Below are positions 1 through 12,726 of a stretch of DNA of 64,000 nt, piece after piece (position 1 is the first letter of the stretch; each line of letters begins with the position of its first letter). The stretch spans positions 468,640 to 532,639 of the forward strand of contig QANU01098975.1 of the NCBI GenBank assembly GCA_003254905.1, read 5' to 3'. The translations under genes were made by a program, and so were the position numbers. This DNA comes from Nissolia schottii (Eukaryota; Streptophyta; Magnoliopsida; Fabales; Fabaceae). The notes under the pieces are model-generated. The model did no database searches, was not told where the DNA came from, and worked only from the letters and a program-made list of their open reading frames with translations.

Positions 1-1305
1 ATGGACTCAAGACTTGCCCTTAAGGTTTTTGATAGTTCTAAACCCATATTTTCTGAAAACAAACCCAGTTTTTCAGTCCAAAGCCACGAATTTCCCGTTT
101 TGCCCTTTTTAATAAAAATCCCGTTTTCTGCCTGTTTGCTGAGAAATTCATCGGGGACTCCAAAAATCATAAAACTTGACATCCCCACTCAAAATTTCGT
201 GTAGAATCCAAAAATAACATTAGTTTTTCATGCTGAAAATCTCAGCATACAGTTCCCTTTAAAATCATGTCATATGCCTATTTCCGTCTTAGGCGTTCCT
301 AAATTCTGATAGAATCACAGACAGTACCAACAGATCCAGACAATCATCAACAACATAAATATACATCAAAGTCACATAAAAGAATCCTAACCACATATAT
401 ATCTAACACAAAACACAGCTCAACACATCTTAAATCACATAGACAGTGATTATGTCGGTTTACCCACTTTTCCCCAATATCGACGTTTCCTACGGCTTCT
501 AACTTGCGATGATGCTTTCTAACTCCTCTTGGACTGAGTTCCCTCAAGCTTTCTCCCAGGATTTTGAGGGTTCTTTGTGGGCTTAGGTTAGGGGATTTCT
601 GAAGAACAGGAACTAGGTTGTGTACAGGAAGTGTCTGGGTCTCTGTTTTGACTGAATAACAGTCGATTGTGTAATCGGACAGAGCTTTGGCTAGGATTTC
701 CAATTTCTGCCCAAAATTTCTGATTTGAGGGGTATTTATAGGCCTCTTGCACGAAATTTGCTTTCCAATTTTGCCCTTGGGGCAAAATTTCCAAAATGCC
801 CTTATTTTGTCCTTATTCCAAATGTCATTTTCATGACTCATTTGGTTTGAATATTGACTTGGCTATGTGGACTGCTTCATGGCCGTTCCTTTTGTTGTTT
901 CTTGGCCGATTTTGTGGCCAAAATTTTTACGGCTCCGACAGATCACTTTTTGATCAGGTTTTTGGCGTTTTCGATCCCGGTACTTCGCGTATGGCTGTTC
1001 TAAAAATATTCTGATCACATCCTTGTGATCCCCTAATTTTTCCTAAGTAATATTCTAGGGTCACTTAGGTATTTATAAATTCTCAACTGTAGCCGTACCT
1101 TTTACGGATACTTTAGACACACGGTTGTGTTCAGACGGCAAAAATGGTTTATTCTAGTGTCTGCAGAATTTTGAGAAAACGTGCAGAATTATTTCTACAG
1201 ACATTTTAATCTAAAAGGTCATATTTCTAATGGTTTATCCTTCACTAGAAATTCCTAGGCATTTATCTAGAGATATTTTCACTAAGGAGAAAGCGGGATG
1301 TTACA
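1..1305 (-). mobile_element. Long terminal repeat (partial), probably Gypsy-type
   Basis: Read on the minus strand, this block begins at 1305 with TGTAACATCCC, a TG start of the kind seen in plant Gypsy (Tekay/Del-like) LTRs. It has a good TATA box (TATAAATACC, positions 740-731) followed by a non-coding stretch that runs off the left edge of the window. No gag or pol frame is visible, so any internal region lies to the left, or this is a solo LTR. Upstream of the TG start there is no polypurine tract, which favours this being the outer (5') end of a minus-strand element. The superfamily assignment is an inference from the terminal motif only. Confidence 0.5.
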
Positions 1306-2276
1306 CAAAGCATATGAACTATCAAATCTTTGATTCCTAGCCACTAGTTCTTATCCTACTCATCTATATCAAGCATGAGAAGATCATTCGAATTTCGTTA
1401 TTAATTGTCGATGTCTCGCATGATTAACAAAGTAAACCGATATAAATTCAGGTGTTAAAACGACTAATAAACCTAACTCTATGTCTAGCAATTAGGAATA
1501 TTAGATGAATTGATCTAGATCCAACTCAATAATGTCGCTGTCGCGCACAAAATCAAATATTAAAATAGATTCTAGTTGATCAGGCTAAAACAAGCATTAA
1601 GTTCAAGATCAAATCATGCAAATCATAGAAATCCATAGATTCATATATAAAAGACTTACATGGATACAATCAAACCATAATACTCATCAATATCCCAACA
1701 ATAAGAGGTTTAACTATCCATTTTACAAGAAGAAATCAAAGGGCAAGGTGATGGATGCTCACCATGACACATTCTCACACCGCCATGGTAAGTGCTGTCG
1801 TGCTCCTCAACAATTCTTGGCTCCTCTCTGTCTTCTCCTTCATTCTCTGCTCTATGTTTTGTATATCTTCAAAGTGATTCCCCTTAATCTATGAGTTGGT
1901 GCTCTATTTATAGAGAAATTAAACATAGGTCGCTGAGCGGATTGCTTGGCGGTTAGGTTTCTTCGTGTTGAAGTTACTTCACTCTTAAGCAAGCTCTTTG
2001 GGAACAGAGGTCACTCAGCGGCCTTGAGAGGGCGCTGAGCGAACTGAAGCTTCATGTGTCCTTCATTTATTCTTTCCTTGCATTTCTCTTTAATCCATGC
2101 TTCTTATTTGTATGGGAAATTGATGAGAACTACGTTACTTTACACATATGTGTCCATTTTCTTGAACCATACTAAAATTTATACAAAAGTGAGGAATTTA
2201 GCTAGTAATTTCACATTAAACAATCCAGATAAGTGTCATTCTAACTTATTAAAACACCAAAAGATGACACTTATCA
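1306..2276 (-). mobile_element. Second LTR-like block, interrupted by the left-edge element
   Basis: On the minus strand a TGATAAGTGTCATC start lies at 2276. A LTR-style TATA box (TATAAATAGAGC) lies near 1910-1899. The first ~50 bases contain an inverted partner (GATAAGTGTCATT near 2229 against ATGACACTTATC near 2264-2275). No coding capacity was found. The simplest reading is an older LTR into which, or next to which, the element ending at 1305 inserted. Boundaries other than 2276 are guesses. Confidence 0.35.
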
Positions 2277-4800
2277 GATGTCGACGATATTAGATTCTAG
2301 ACTTCAAAAGAAGTGTCTCTTGTTAGGAGAATTTGGCTTGATATCCACAGTTTGACACCTCATGCTTGGTCAAAATTTAACATTAGCAAGATTGGAGCTT
2401 GCTGGGGGGTAATTTTGTATACATGGATGAGGATTCGTGGGGTGGTAGTTCGATGGGGATAGCGTCGGTGATGGTTGATACCGAGGTTATGGGTTTCATT
2501 AAGAAGGAAAATTTTCTATCCTTAGTGGGTCATCTTGGAAAGGGATGTGAAATTTTTGTTATAGACCCCAAATGCTGGATTGGGATGGATTGGGTTTTCG
2601 TCTGGTGGTTGTGGTAGTGGCGCGTGGCAGAGGTGGCCATGTGTAGGAGAGTAAGGTGAAGGGTTCCTAGAATGCCAAACAATTTCTGGTGCTTTTAGGA
2701 ATTCAGCAAGTTATTATGAGGGAAATTATGAGGTTTTAGAAACAAATGAGGCCATTGAAGAGGATTTGGTGATTTTTGAGATCTCACCTACAGATGCGAT
2801 AGCGGGTAATAATATTAATGACTTTAAGTTTAATGATTTTCTTTGGTTGGACTTTGATTCAAATTCTTGTTCAACTTGGGCTGACTTGCTAAGACTTCAA
2901 CAGGTGCATGATTTTAGTAGGCCTAATGGTATGGAAACAGTTTCAGGGCCTGTTTCAGCCGTCTAGCTCTAACTCCATCCTCTCACATCTCTACATCGAT
3001 ATTTCTTCTCACAGAAATGTGTCTGAATCCACTCTTCCTCCCTCTTCTTCAATTTTCCTCTGGCTTCCCTCCGACAGGTTCACCGTCATGCTCTCCGATA
3101 GGTTGTTCTATGTTATGGAGTACTGCAAATGTAGGTGAATTTCCAGTACTGTTTCAACCAAATATATCATCATCACGGTGTCAGTTGCATCGCTTCAAGG
3201 AGGATTTTGAATCGGAGTCTATTGTGCCCGCTTCGTTATCCGTTTCCCTCTGATGTGGGTGAAAATTTGTTTCGTAAGAAGTCTGTGGTTATGGATTATG
3301 CTAAAGAAGAATACGAAAGCTTGGATAGAGTTGGCGAAGCTTGGAGTCTCCTAAAGAGTCTTGGCTTTTCGAATTATGATTAGGAAAAGATCATTTAGGG
3401 GTTGGAAAAAAAAGTAGAAAGTTAGAGCAACAAATAGAAAGAGCTCTAAACCAAGGTTTGCAGTAGCATTGGCAACAAGCAAGTCGCTTAAGGGGTGTAA
3501 GTGCCGATATCAACAATGGAGCTTGTATGCTGGAATGTCAGGGGCTTGGGTTGAATTGGGAAGTTTTTGATGGCTAGGCGCCTAGTTAGATGAAAAAACT
3601 TTGATTTTCTAGGTATCTCTAAAACAAAAAAAAAAGGCTGATACTAGCAAGAAGTTTGTGGAGGCACGATCACTCTCTCTGGAATCTGTCAATGCTACAA
3701 ACAATAGTGGTGGGGCTATTTCGTATTTGGGGAAAAGATTTCCTTAAAGATGTTTCAATTGCAAAAGGGAAGAAGTGGATTTGGTCTTCCGTTCATTAAG
3801 TGGTCCCATATCTAGTTACTAAAGGTGCAACTAGGTTGGGGGTTGGCTTTCTAGCAATTAAAAATGCTAATCTCATGGTGGCATCTCGCTAAGGAGGAAT
3901 TCCCTTTATGGGAAAACATTGTGGTTTCCCATAACCTTATTAATGTAATAAGACATTCTGTAATAAGCAACCATCTAGGGGGCCGTGGCAAGCTATTATA
4001 GATACGTTTGATAAGAATGGGTGACTTCAACAAATCAGAAGGGAAGGAATCCGCATGGAAGTAGGCAATGACAAAAAAAAATTATTTTGGGAAGATTTAT
4101 GGTTGGGAAAAAATGGCTCAAGGAAGTGTTCCCGAGACTTTATTCTATCTCCCTTCTTACACAGTGCAGAATTGTTGACTGTGGATTTTGGGATGGTTTA
4201 CAGTGGATTTGTAGTTATAATGGAGGAGGCAGATATTCTAATGAGAAAATGTTTTGTTAAATGATTTTCAGAATGTGCTCCTTAGTACAAAGCTCAATGG
4301 GACCATGCTGGATAAAACTATTTGGAAGTATAATAGTAGAGCGGAGGTCTCAGTGAAATCCATGACAGATGTAGCAAGTGAGCTTCTTATGGAGGCTAGT
4401 AAGGTTTTCTGTATATGCTATGTCAAGTGATCATGCACTCTTATATCAAATTCCCACTACCTTCGGTATGTTCTGCTTTTATGTTATTAGTGCTTTTGGT
4501 ATCTATATGCATGTAGATCTCCTATAGTCTAGAGTCTTTCTAGACAAAAGTGTTGAGTGTGTTATTGGGATTGTTAGTTATTTTGCTTTTTATTTTGGGC
4601 CCTTAATAAGTTAGGTTTGGGTACTCTTTTTTCATCCTTAAAAAATAAGGGTTTGTCCCATTGGATTTTCCTATGGAGGTTTTAATGAGGCTTTGTCTTA
4701 GCTTATAGATGGGTTAGGGATGAGTTTTGTTTTTCTTGTCGTACTTGATCATTTTGTTTTGAACTTTGTTATGCTATTGGATTAATCATTGAAAAAATAT
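2277..4800 (+). mobile_element. Decayed LINE (L1-type) retrotransposon
   Basis: Three remnants lie in the expected order. At about 2330-2620 an ORF1-like segment reads IWLDIHSLTPHAW and then, after a frameshift in a G run, FVYMDEDSW, which resembles the plant LINE ORF1/DUF4283 region. At 3516 an ATG opens MELVCWNVRGLG, the characteristic start of plant LINE ORF2 (endonuclease domain), followed soon by stops. At 4055-4264 the frame contains KKLFWEDLWLG, typical of the region after the reverse transcriptase. The 3' part (4610-4800) looks like a LINE tail ending in an A-rich and AT stretch. The element is full of frameshifts and stops and cannot be active. Exact ends and target duplication were not resolved. 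Confidence 0.65.
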
Positions 4801-6174
4801 ATATATGTCATTCTTACACACTTTTTTACAAATAACACACAAGTGAGAGATAGGATATAGCATAAAATAAAAAATTTGAACAAGAATTTATGAGCTTTTA
4901 ATGAATATGCAGGGTGTCCTTCGTTGATGTGTATACGAGGGATGCTAAAATAACAACCCTCATTATTTGATGATTGTGAACTTTAGCATCACTGCTATAT
5001 ACATACATGAATGAATAACTTTTTCTTCCTAATAAAAGGACGGGATTTCTATTTTTACTTTACTCGGACACTTTGTGGAGTTCTACCAACAAAAAGAAGA
5101 CTCTTTAGTCATTATGGAGTTCCCACCACGCTTTGTTAAATACTTTTTCTTCTCAACTTGTTCATGTGTTAAAAACCATCCCTCAAATTTCAATCCAACT
5201 TTAATAGAGATACATATATCAAACTAACTTCCTATGATATATATATATATATATATATATATANATATTATTGTTGAAACCTCAAGTTTGCTAGGACACC
5301 CTTTTTGGGTGCTTTAGCCCTTTAGGTGCCTTACCTACTAGGGACACTAGAACTTAGAAAGAAGGGTGCAGTTGCATCATGTAGGTGTGCAATTCGTGCA
5401 TGACGTATATTTTGGCTTTATACTCTTTTGTTGCTACATATGATGCTTTTCATGTCACTTTAACTTTGTTTCTTGTAATTGTTTGGGTTATATTGACTTG
5501 CTAGTTTGTGAGGGGGTGTTTGTGAGTTTTTGGTTTCGGATAGAAAGGAAATGAAAGGTTTTATAAGGCTTAACACATGTTAAAATTATGATTAAGCCCC
5601 TTCAAAACATTTTCTTTCTCTTCAAAATAAAACTCGCAAACACACCCTTAATGTAATGACACTTTTTGTTATGCTATATTAGAGAGCTATAATTAAATTC
5701 ATAAAATGTTATTTTGACATATATTTTGAAATACCTTAAAACAATCATACTCACAAAAGGTGTGAAATCTACTGCAATAACATCCACACAGACCTAGCCC
5801 AAGAAGGGTCCTCATTTGTTGAAAACACATTGAAAATAAAACGAAAACAAAGAGTGAACAGTAAAAAGGGCCAAAATTTGTGTGTCACACAATCACAATT
5901 CCTCTCCTCATATCTCATTTTTCATGCTACTCCATCGGAAAAAGAAAAATACAAAGGTAAATTAATTTAGTATATACGAGCCACAAAATCAACGTGGCGT
6001 TGGCATTGGAATGCCATACAAGATACATTTTTTACAAATGAACTGTAATGGAGCTCATTTGTACTTTACAAAAATTATCCTAATCCTCAAAATGTATAAA
6101 TTTTTTTATGTAATGAAGTAAGTCCTATAGGTGTCTAAATGAAAAATCAATGAACGTTTGGTAAGTTGGCGCCG
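4801..6174. other. Intergenic, AT-rich, with AT microsatellite
   Basis: No gene is supported here. It holds an (AT)n run around 5236-5263 that contains a single N at 5264, a candidate MITE at 5512-5647 (listed separately), and the 3' flank of the carrier gene. Confidence 0.6.
5512..5647. mobile_element. Candidate MITE with GGGTGTGTTTG-type ends
   Basis: The left end reads GGGGTGTTTGTGAGTTTT and the reverse complement of the right end reads GGGTGTGTTTGCGAGTTTT. The arms match imperfectly for about 60 bases each, giving a fold-back of about 136 bp. No coding capacity. I could not identify a clean target-site duplication, so the class is open. Confidence 0.5.
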
Positions 6175-8677
6175 TTACAATCCCCCCCAGTTCATGAATT
6201 TCTTAACCTCATCATACAAGACTAAGATAGCTGCTGCACCTGTGCTCCTAAACACATTCGAAACTGCCCCGCGGTAAAACGAAGCCAACCCCTCTTTCCT
6301 ATAGATCTTCCTCCAGCAGTCCAGGGTGCCGTTGTACACCGGATGCTCCATGCCAGACTGCATCATCATCCTCCTTCGAACTGTGTCTAACGGATAAGAT
6401 ACCAAACCCGCGGAGGTTGTCACTGCTTGAGCTACAGCCCAACGCTTCCACAGAGCAACCTCGGTTTTTGATTCGTTTTTGGACATGATCTCTTTCATCG
6501 TATCGAACCCTCCAAAGTAAAGCCCTCTGTGCACCACCATCCCTTGTAGCGACGCGGGGAGGCCCCTGTAGATCCCCCGGATCCCGTCTTTTTGAAATAT
6601 GGTAGCCAGGAAGTGGTAGATGCCTCGAAAGTGACGCACTTCTGTTCTTCCAATGTCGGCAGCAAGGCGGGTGTGTGCAATGTCAAGGGGGTATACCAAG
6701 ACAAGTGTTGTACATCCGGCTGCAGCCCCAGCGACAAAATTGCCGGATGCACCAGAGAAGATATTGTTACTGTAAGAGTTTTCACCTCTTAGCATGCTTC
6801 TGTAAAGATCCTGTTGAAAGAATACAATTTGTCAAGACCTACATTCAATGAATAAAACAATGGGGAAGGATACCCTAGCAACATTCAGCATTGATATTTG
6901 GTGGCAAGAACATAGAAAAAGGAATTACAAGAACATAAACAAAGTAAAGCAAGTCCCCTTCTCAATCAATTTTTTTAATATATAATAAAAAATTTAGCTT
7001 AAAAGGGAGACTTGTCCTAGTCCAGGGTCAGACACATCTCTCTCTGCTCATCAAGCACTTAAAAGGATATTCAAAGGTACTCATGCTAATGCTTTTTACA
7101 GTTATATAAGGTGAGAGGTATTTGTCAAAAATCCATGTTGTAAATAATGAATAAAAGCAGTGTACCGCAACCTGGAAAATATTTGACAATCAGAATCTGC
7201 AGGTATAGGTCCCAAGGGTTAGATAGGAATGAAAAGGGATGGAACACTACCAGCTAAGGAGGGAACATGAATGACAGAAATAAAAAAGAAGAACGGAACA
7301 GTGAAATGATGAATTTGATGGATGAGAAAAATCTGTTGAAGACGGGGAAACAAAATTATAATTCAGTGAAGGACAAAGACTGGGTTCCCTTAAATAATTT
7401 TTTTTTTCAAAAAAGTGAATGAATTGTGGCAGTACAAGTACTGTGATTATTTATTGTTATGCTGGAATATTTGATTTTTACAAGCATCATAGGTTGGCCA
7501 TGATCTATACGATTTTGACATCTCTATTTTGAATAAAATTTTGATGTTTAAGATGAACAAGTGTGTAAAGTGTAAACCTCTCTTAATGGCTATGGGTAAC
7601 AGACGTATTTCTATCAATTCCATACTATAGGAAACTAATTTGATTGAACTATCGTGATATGGTTACCATTGAGATAATAGCTGCCTAAACAGTATATACG
7701 GCACCCAACTAACTTTGCACATTGCCTTCCTTCCCAGTTTTTCATGAGGTGACCAAACTCAAATGCATTCAAATAATGTTGTTGAATAAAAATTGGCGGT
7801 ATGATAATATCTTACTAGTTTAAATAGCCAAATACTAAGTGACATTCACCACTAAACATATCATCAGGCCAGAAGTGATGTTGTAACTAGCAAGCAAGAT
7901 CACACAAGAGTGCAAGACTGATGCAACATTAAAGGGTTGGAAGAAAGTCCATCATGGAATACAAGTTCCAAACGGTATTGGGGCTTCTCCATTTCTGTCA
8001 AACATATTGTGTAATAGGGCATTTACAATAAGACATCTCCAGGGGGGTTCTTCAATGGCGTTTTTTTTAACATAACACAAATGCCTAAAGTTTAAACCAG
8101 TCTCTTGGACAACCAAAAAAATCAATAAGAAAACAAAGGTAAAATACTTGGAAACCGCTATCTAATTCAGAATCTCAGATTATATTTGACTGCAAATGAT
8201 TCAAGGACCATTTCACACAAAAGCAATCACAGACTTACAGCAGATTAAAAGAAACAAAAACTAATAGGAAGCTGCATATAAATTCATTCACAAAAAGAAA
8301 GGGGAAAAGGTTTTAAAACAAAGGAATATGGTGAATGAAGAGCGAACCTTGAGAGAGAAATTGAGTGCAACCGAAGGGTAATAGCGGAGAACACTGCTGC
8401 CATTGCCACGCCACAAGGAGATAATGCCTTCTTCCCTAACAGTGCGGACTATGCAATCGATCATGCCCTTGAATTTGCGACGCCCACTGGAAACAAACGC
8501 CAAATTGCTCTCCTGCGTCTGCAACAATAGCTTCGCCCTCTCAATAGGGGCAACGATGGTGTGCACCACCCCACCCATCACCGCCCCTGCCATCAGATCG
8601 CGGTGAAAGTTCGCCAGCCTCGAATACTGCTTCGAATTCAACCTTGTTCTTTCTGGGTCGTCATCGTCGCCGCTCAT
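6175..8677 (-). CDS. PM-ANT1: ADP/ATP carrier family protein, PM-ANT1-like (two exons)
   Basis: Exons 8677-8348 and 6810-6175 joined by a GT-AG intron give 321 residues. The protein is a mitochondrial-carrier-family (SLC25) transporter with three repeats. The signature prolines are in APIERAK, YPLDIAH and YPLDTVRRRMMM; the last contains the RRRMMM hallmark of adenine nucleotide carriers. Sequence features (short acidic N-terminus with no mitochondrial presequence, PLDIAHTR in repeat 2, C-terminus NWGGL) fit the Arabidopsis At5g56450 clade, reported as a plasma-membrane ATP exporter important in pollen, rather than the classical AAC1-3 proteins. The second-repeat signature has His where classical carriers have Arg. 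Plasma-membrane location is inferred from that resemblance; a mitochondrial location cannot be excluded. Intron 6811-8347 shows nothing else coding. Confidence 0.92.
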
Positions 8678-10185
8678 CCTTCGAATTCGCTACCCCCAAA
8701 ACGCTCTCCTTTTTCTCAAAGTTACAAACTTTGCTAAAAAGCGAAGATACCCATCATTGATTTAAATTAAATTAATCAATGGAAGCATTAGGAAAAAAAA
8801 AAAAAAACACCCAGGGCAAACACAGCGGCTATGTAATTTCGGAGTTCTTGAAAACAAGTTTCTCCCTTTTATGCAAATCAAGGATCAAGAAACTATGTTA
8901 CTCTAGATAACCTTGAAATTAGATGAAGGGGTATGGTAAATTTTCTCAGAGAGTGTGGTAGAATGTGGAAAAAGGGAAGAAAAAAGAAAAAAGGGGGAAA
9001 AAAACAGGGGAATCGTAAAACGTGGTGGGGTTTCCAAACGTGGTAAAATGAAGGGATATAAGAATAGGTTTGTTATTGTTTATCCTTTTATTATTATTCT
9101 ATTTGACTTTTCTGGTGGGGGGGCTGCCATGGATGGATGAAGATAGTTTGGTTGTAGTTTCAATTTTGTTACAGTCTGCTTTCTGTCTCTTGGATTTTCT
9201 CCACGTGTAGTAATCAAACTGCAAGCTTTATAAATGGCGGAAGGAAATGAAACCAAGACGCATCCAAGAATTTTCCACCACTAGAAAGCTCAATGTCGTA
9301 ATCAGCTACTTACCCATTACATTTTTACAAATTAAAATTGCCTCCTTTTATTATTTTCCACTAATATCATTCCTCTCTGTCCTTATCCAATGTGATATGT
9401 ATAGACAATTTTTAGTTTAGGAATCGAAGGCATTTGCTTATCCTAACATAGAGGTGAATAGGCACTTTAATGTTTTTTGTTTTCTCTGAAATAAGTTATT
9501 TATGGGTTTAATAGGATGTGTTTGGGATGATGGTAGAAATAGGAACAACTTCTTATGGATTAGGCTCGTGTGTAAAAATTATACATAATTCCAATTCATA
9601 GAATAATCGTTCCCCATTTTATTACCCTTGTACCAAAACCCTTAGGTGAAATTATGGATTCAACTTTATTTATTATTGTCAAAAACCATCTCTCACGTAA
9701 ATGGCTTTCATAATGCCCTACTCAACCATTACAAATATAATTTAAGTCTTAATGACATTTTTTTTTTACGATATTTTTCTCTTAAAGTAAAATGAAGATT
9801 TTTAAATCAAGCAATTGTTGACCATTAAACCAACTGATTTCGAGAATAATTATGCCTGTTCTTGGTGTCATTCAATTCAAGACTCCTGAGCAGGAGAAAT
9901 TCTGTGTACATGTGAAATAATTTGATCTGTGGATAGAGTCAGTGGTACTGGTACAAGTTCTAAATCAAATTGAACGGATTAGAGAATAATAGTGGTTACA
10001 AGTATTGATTTGTCATATTCTTTAATCAAATTGTGGTAAACTAATTTGGAAGCACATTTCTTTCCCTGGTACTGACTAAGGAGAGACCAAGACAGGAAGG
10101 AAGGGAAAGCAAAAATTAGATACAAATAACTTGAAATAAAAATTGCAGTATGATTGTCCTAAATCCTGCTGATATCAGCTATATG
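8678..10185. other. Intergenic region between the carrier promoter and the invertase 3' end
   Basis: It holds the upstream region of the carrier gene (purine-rich 8940-9060) and AT-rich DNA. No ORF with recognisable homology and no RNA gene was seen. Confidence 0.6.
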
Positions 10186-12726
10186 CTAAAAGCCTATATT
10201 TTTCAGATGTCCAATCTCCGCTTCCTTCATGAACCAAGCATTCAATTTTGAGATTAGAACACTCTGTGTTCCATTGTTAAATACATAAAGATGAGCCTCT
10301 TTGCCAATAGCTAACAAGGGATAAACCCTACTAGTGATGCAAACTCTCCCTCCCTCCCCAAAACTCTCAATAATTGAGTGGTCAATCTGCATAATAAGAG
10401 AAGAACCTTTACATATAAGACTAGAATGCAAATGATGAAACAATAAGGACAAATTTAATCACAAGGAATCAACATACCAAGCTTCTCAGTGAAATCCGTT
10501 TGATGTCCGAATCTATGTCAAAGAAAGTTCCATATGTTGTTTTATCAAGATCATTCCTCAGTGAAGACCTATGAAGTGTAAACAATTTACTGAGTGATTT
10601 TCAATCTAAAATGAATTATATGGTCAACAAAAATTTGAGTTTGGAGGAGGATGTTATAAGAAACCTGCTCTGGTCACTGCACATTAGGCCTACATATTTG
10701 TTGGAAGTTTTATATATCTGAAAGAATATTGCAGTATGCTCTCTTAGGTCCTTTGAAGCTAAAGCTGATAAACCAAATGGCCCAATTATGCCACTTCTTG
10801 ATGCATACTCTTTACTACATAGTAGTTGGGGATCAACTCCACTGAGATCTAACCACTCAGCACTCTCTAGTTTAGGTAACTCAAACAATACCTCTACATC
10901 AGCCTGGTTTAAGATACAGGTTACAAATAATTAATTACCACTAACGTTGTGCAATTACTTCAAGATTTATCAAGAGAATCTAGGCAAAAACACACTGCCA
11001 TTTTGCATTTTTTACTTACCTGTGAAGCAGTGATACCTGAAACTTCAAGGATTGATCCACTATCGAGTTTCTCGCCATCGATACTGATATTCTTGCCACG
11101 CAGTTTTTCTACTTCCTCAATTGGCCACTGTATCAATCTTTTCTCACTTATATTATCAAGCCAAACTTGTCTTGGAACTGACTGCATCACCAAACAAAAC
11201 AACCCCATCATCATTCATCCAAAATAACCTTAAGAACATTGTTTAACTATCTGACTTAATCAGCACTCATCAAGAATGACAAGAGCAAAATGCATAACAT
11301 GGAAATATAGGATACCTGTAGGCCAGCCCATCCTTTCTCACTATCATCTTTCGCACTGTCAGATTCGTTTACCCAACCCCACAACACTCTCCTGTTCTTG
11401 GCATAGTCGAAAAATGACTTGGAAGCATAGAATTTACCATAGTCATACCTCAAGTCCAAACTAGTTCCTGTAAACTTAGTATCAGCAACAAAGCTCTCCT
11501 TATCAGAGAGATATGTACCAAGGAAATAGTAGTCATGCGCTCTTCTCAGATAGCCTACCTTCATGACATGCCTAACACTTGGATTTTCGACCCATGTATC
11601 AACCCCGTTCGTGCCATTGATGGACACCGGATAGAAATCAGGGCACTCACACACTCCGGTATTATCCGACGCATAAAAAGGATTAGGATCCAATTCCCAG
11701 TTAACAAAATCCTCACTTCGGTAGAGAATTCCCCTCCCTTCATCACCCTTTTGAGCACCAATAACTATTCTCCATTTTCCATCCTTTCCATGCCAAGCAG
11801 TTGATGGATCTCTGAAATTGTCCACTTCAGCAGCCTCACTAGGTGGAGTTATGACAGGGTTCTTAATGTGTTTGACCCATTCCCTCAATAAAGGGTCTGA
11901 TAGATTCTTTGGCATAGCCAAGTTCTGAACTTGGTGTTTGTTTTCATCAATTCCGGTATACATGATAATAGGTTTTCCATCTGGGAGGATTGTGGCTGAG
12001 CCAGACCAGCAGCTATTGATGTCATATGACTCACTTGGTTCAATTGCATTGTTAAGGTGAATCCAATTGATGAGATCATAGGACACAGAGTGACCCCATA
12101 CTATGATATCCCCAAAGGTTGCTGCATAAGGGTTGTGTTGGTAAAAAAGGTGGTAAACCCCTTTGTAGTACATTGGCCCTGTCAATAGGTTAATCAAAAT
12201 TGGCCATCAATCAGATCATAATCTTGGACCCCATTCCATTGAATTAACAAGTGCTGTCACTGAAACTGGTAGTTTCCAGAGCTCAATTTCATATTATGGT
12301 GACATTAGCAATTCAAATTGAAAGGGGAAAAAGGGACAATTTTTGATGGTGTGGATGAGAGAACAAGTAAGCTGAATTCAAAGGTTTACCATTTGGATCT
12401 GCATGGTGGACACGACGACCATGATCAAATTTTCTTCAGCAGAACATGTCAAGTGATAGATAGATAGATAAGAAGGATTGATTAGTCATAATCAACGAAC
12501 ATAGAGCTTCAGTGCTGAAAGAATATTTGAGAAAAGCTTAATTACCGTTCATCCAATTAAGTGGAGGCTGAAAGTGAAAAGAAGTTCTATAAGGCTGATT
12601 TTGAGGTACCCTGAAAGGATTGATGCTGTGTGAACATGTTGCTTCCAATATTCCATTTCCAATATTTGGCAGAAAAGTAAATAAGCCCACTAGTAGTAAT
12701 GCTAGTGTTGCTGCAGATATCTCCAT
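10186..12726 (-). CDS. Cell-wall (apoplastic) invertase, GH32 beta-fructofuranosidase
   Basis: Seven exons: 12726-12546, 12398-12390, 12178-11316, 11181-11020, 10903-10665, 10568-10478 and 10386-10186, all GT-AG and phase-consistent, giving 581 residues. The enzyme hydrolyses sucrose to glucose and fructose in the cell wall, supplying sink tissues. A signal peptide covers about residues 1-25. The second exon is only 9 nt and encodes the core of NDPNG (60-64), whose Asp61 is the nucleophile. FRDP (Asp187, transition-state stabiliser) and ECPD (Glu241, acid/base) follow, and the beta-sandwich lies in exons 4-7. Pro after Cys242 marks the cell-wall rather than the vacuolar type. The residue before Glu241 is Cys, where most family members have Trp (CECPD instead of WECPD). 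Some related glycosidases of this subfamily are fructan exohydrolases, so substrate is inferred. Confidence 0.95.
12390..12398 (-). other. Nine-nucleotide mini-exon of the invertase
   Basis: ATCCAAATG is flanked by AG (12400-12399) and GT (12389-12388) on the minus strand. It restores the frame between exon 1 (ending AACG) and exon 3 (beginning GGCCAATG) to encode N-D-P-N-G. Such mini-exons are known in plant acid invertase genes; skipping it would delete the nucleophile. Confidence 0.9.
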
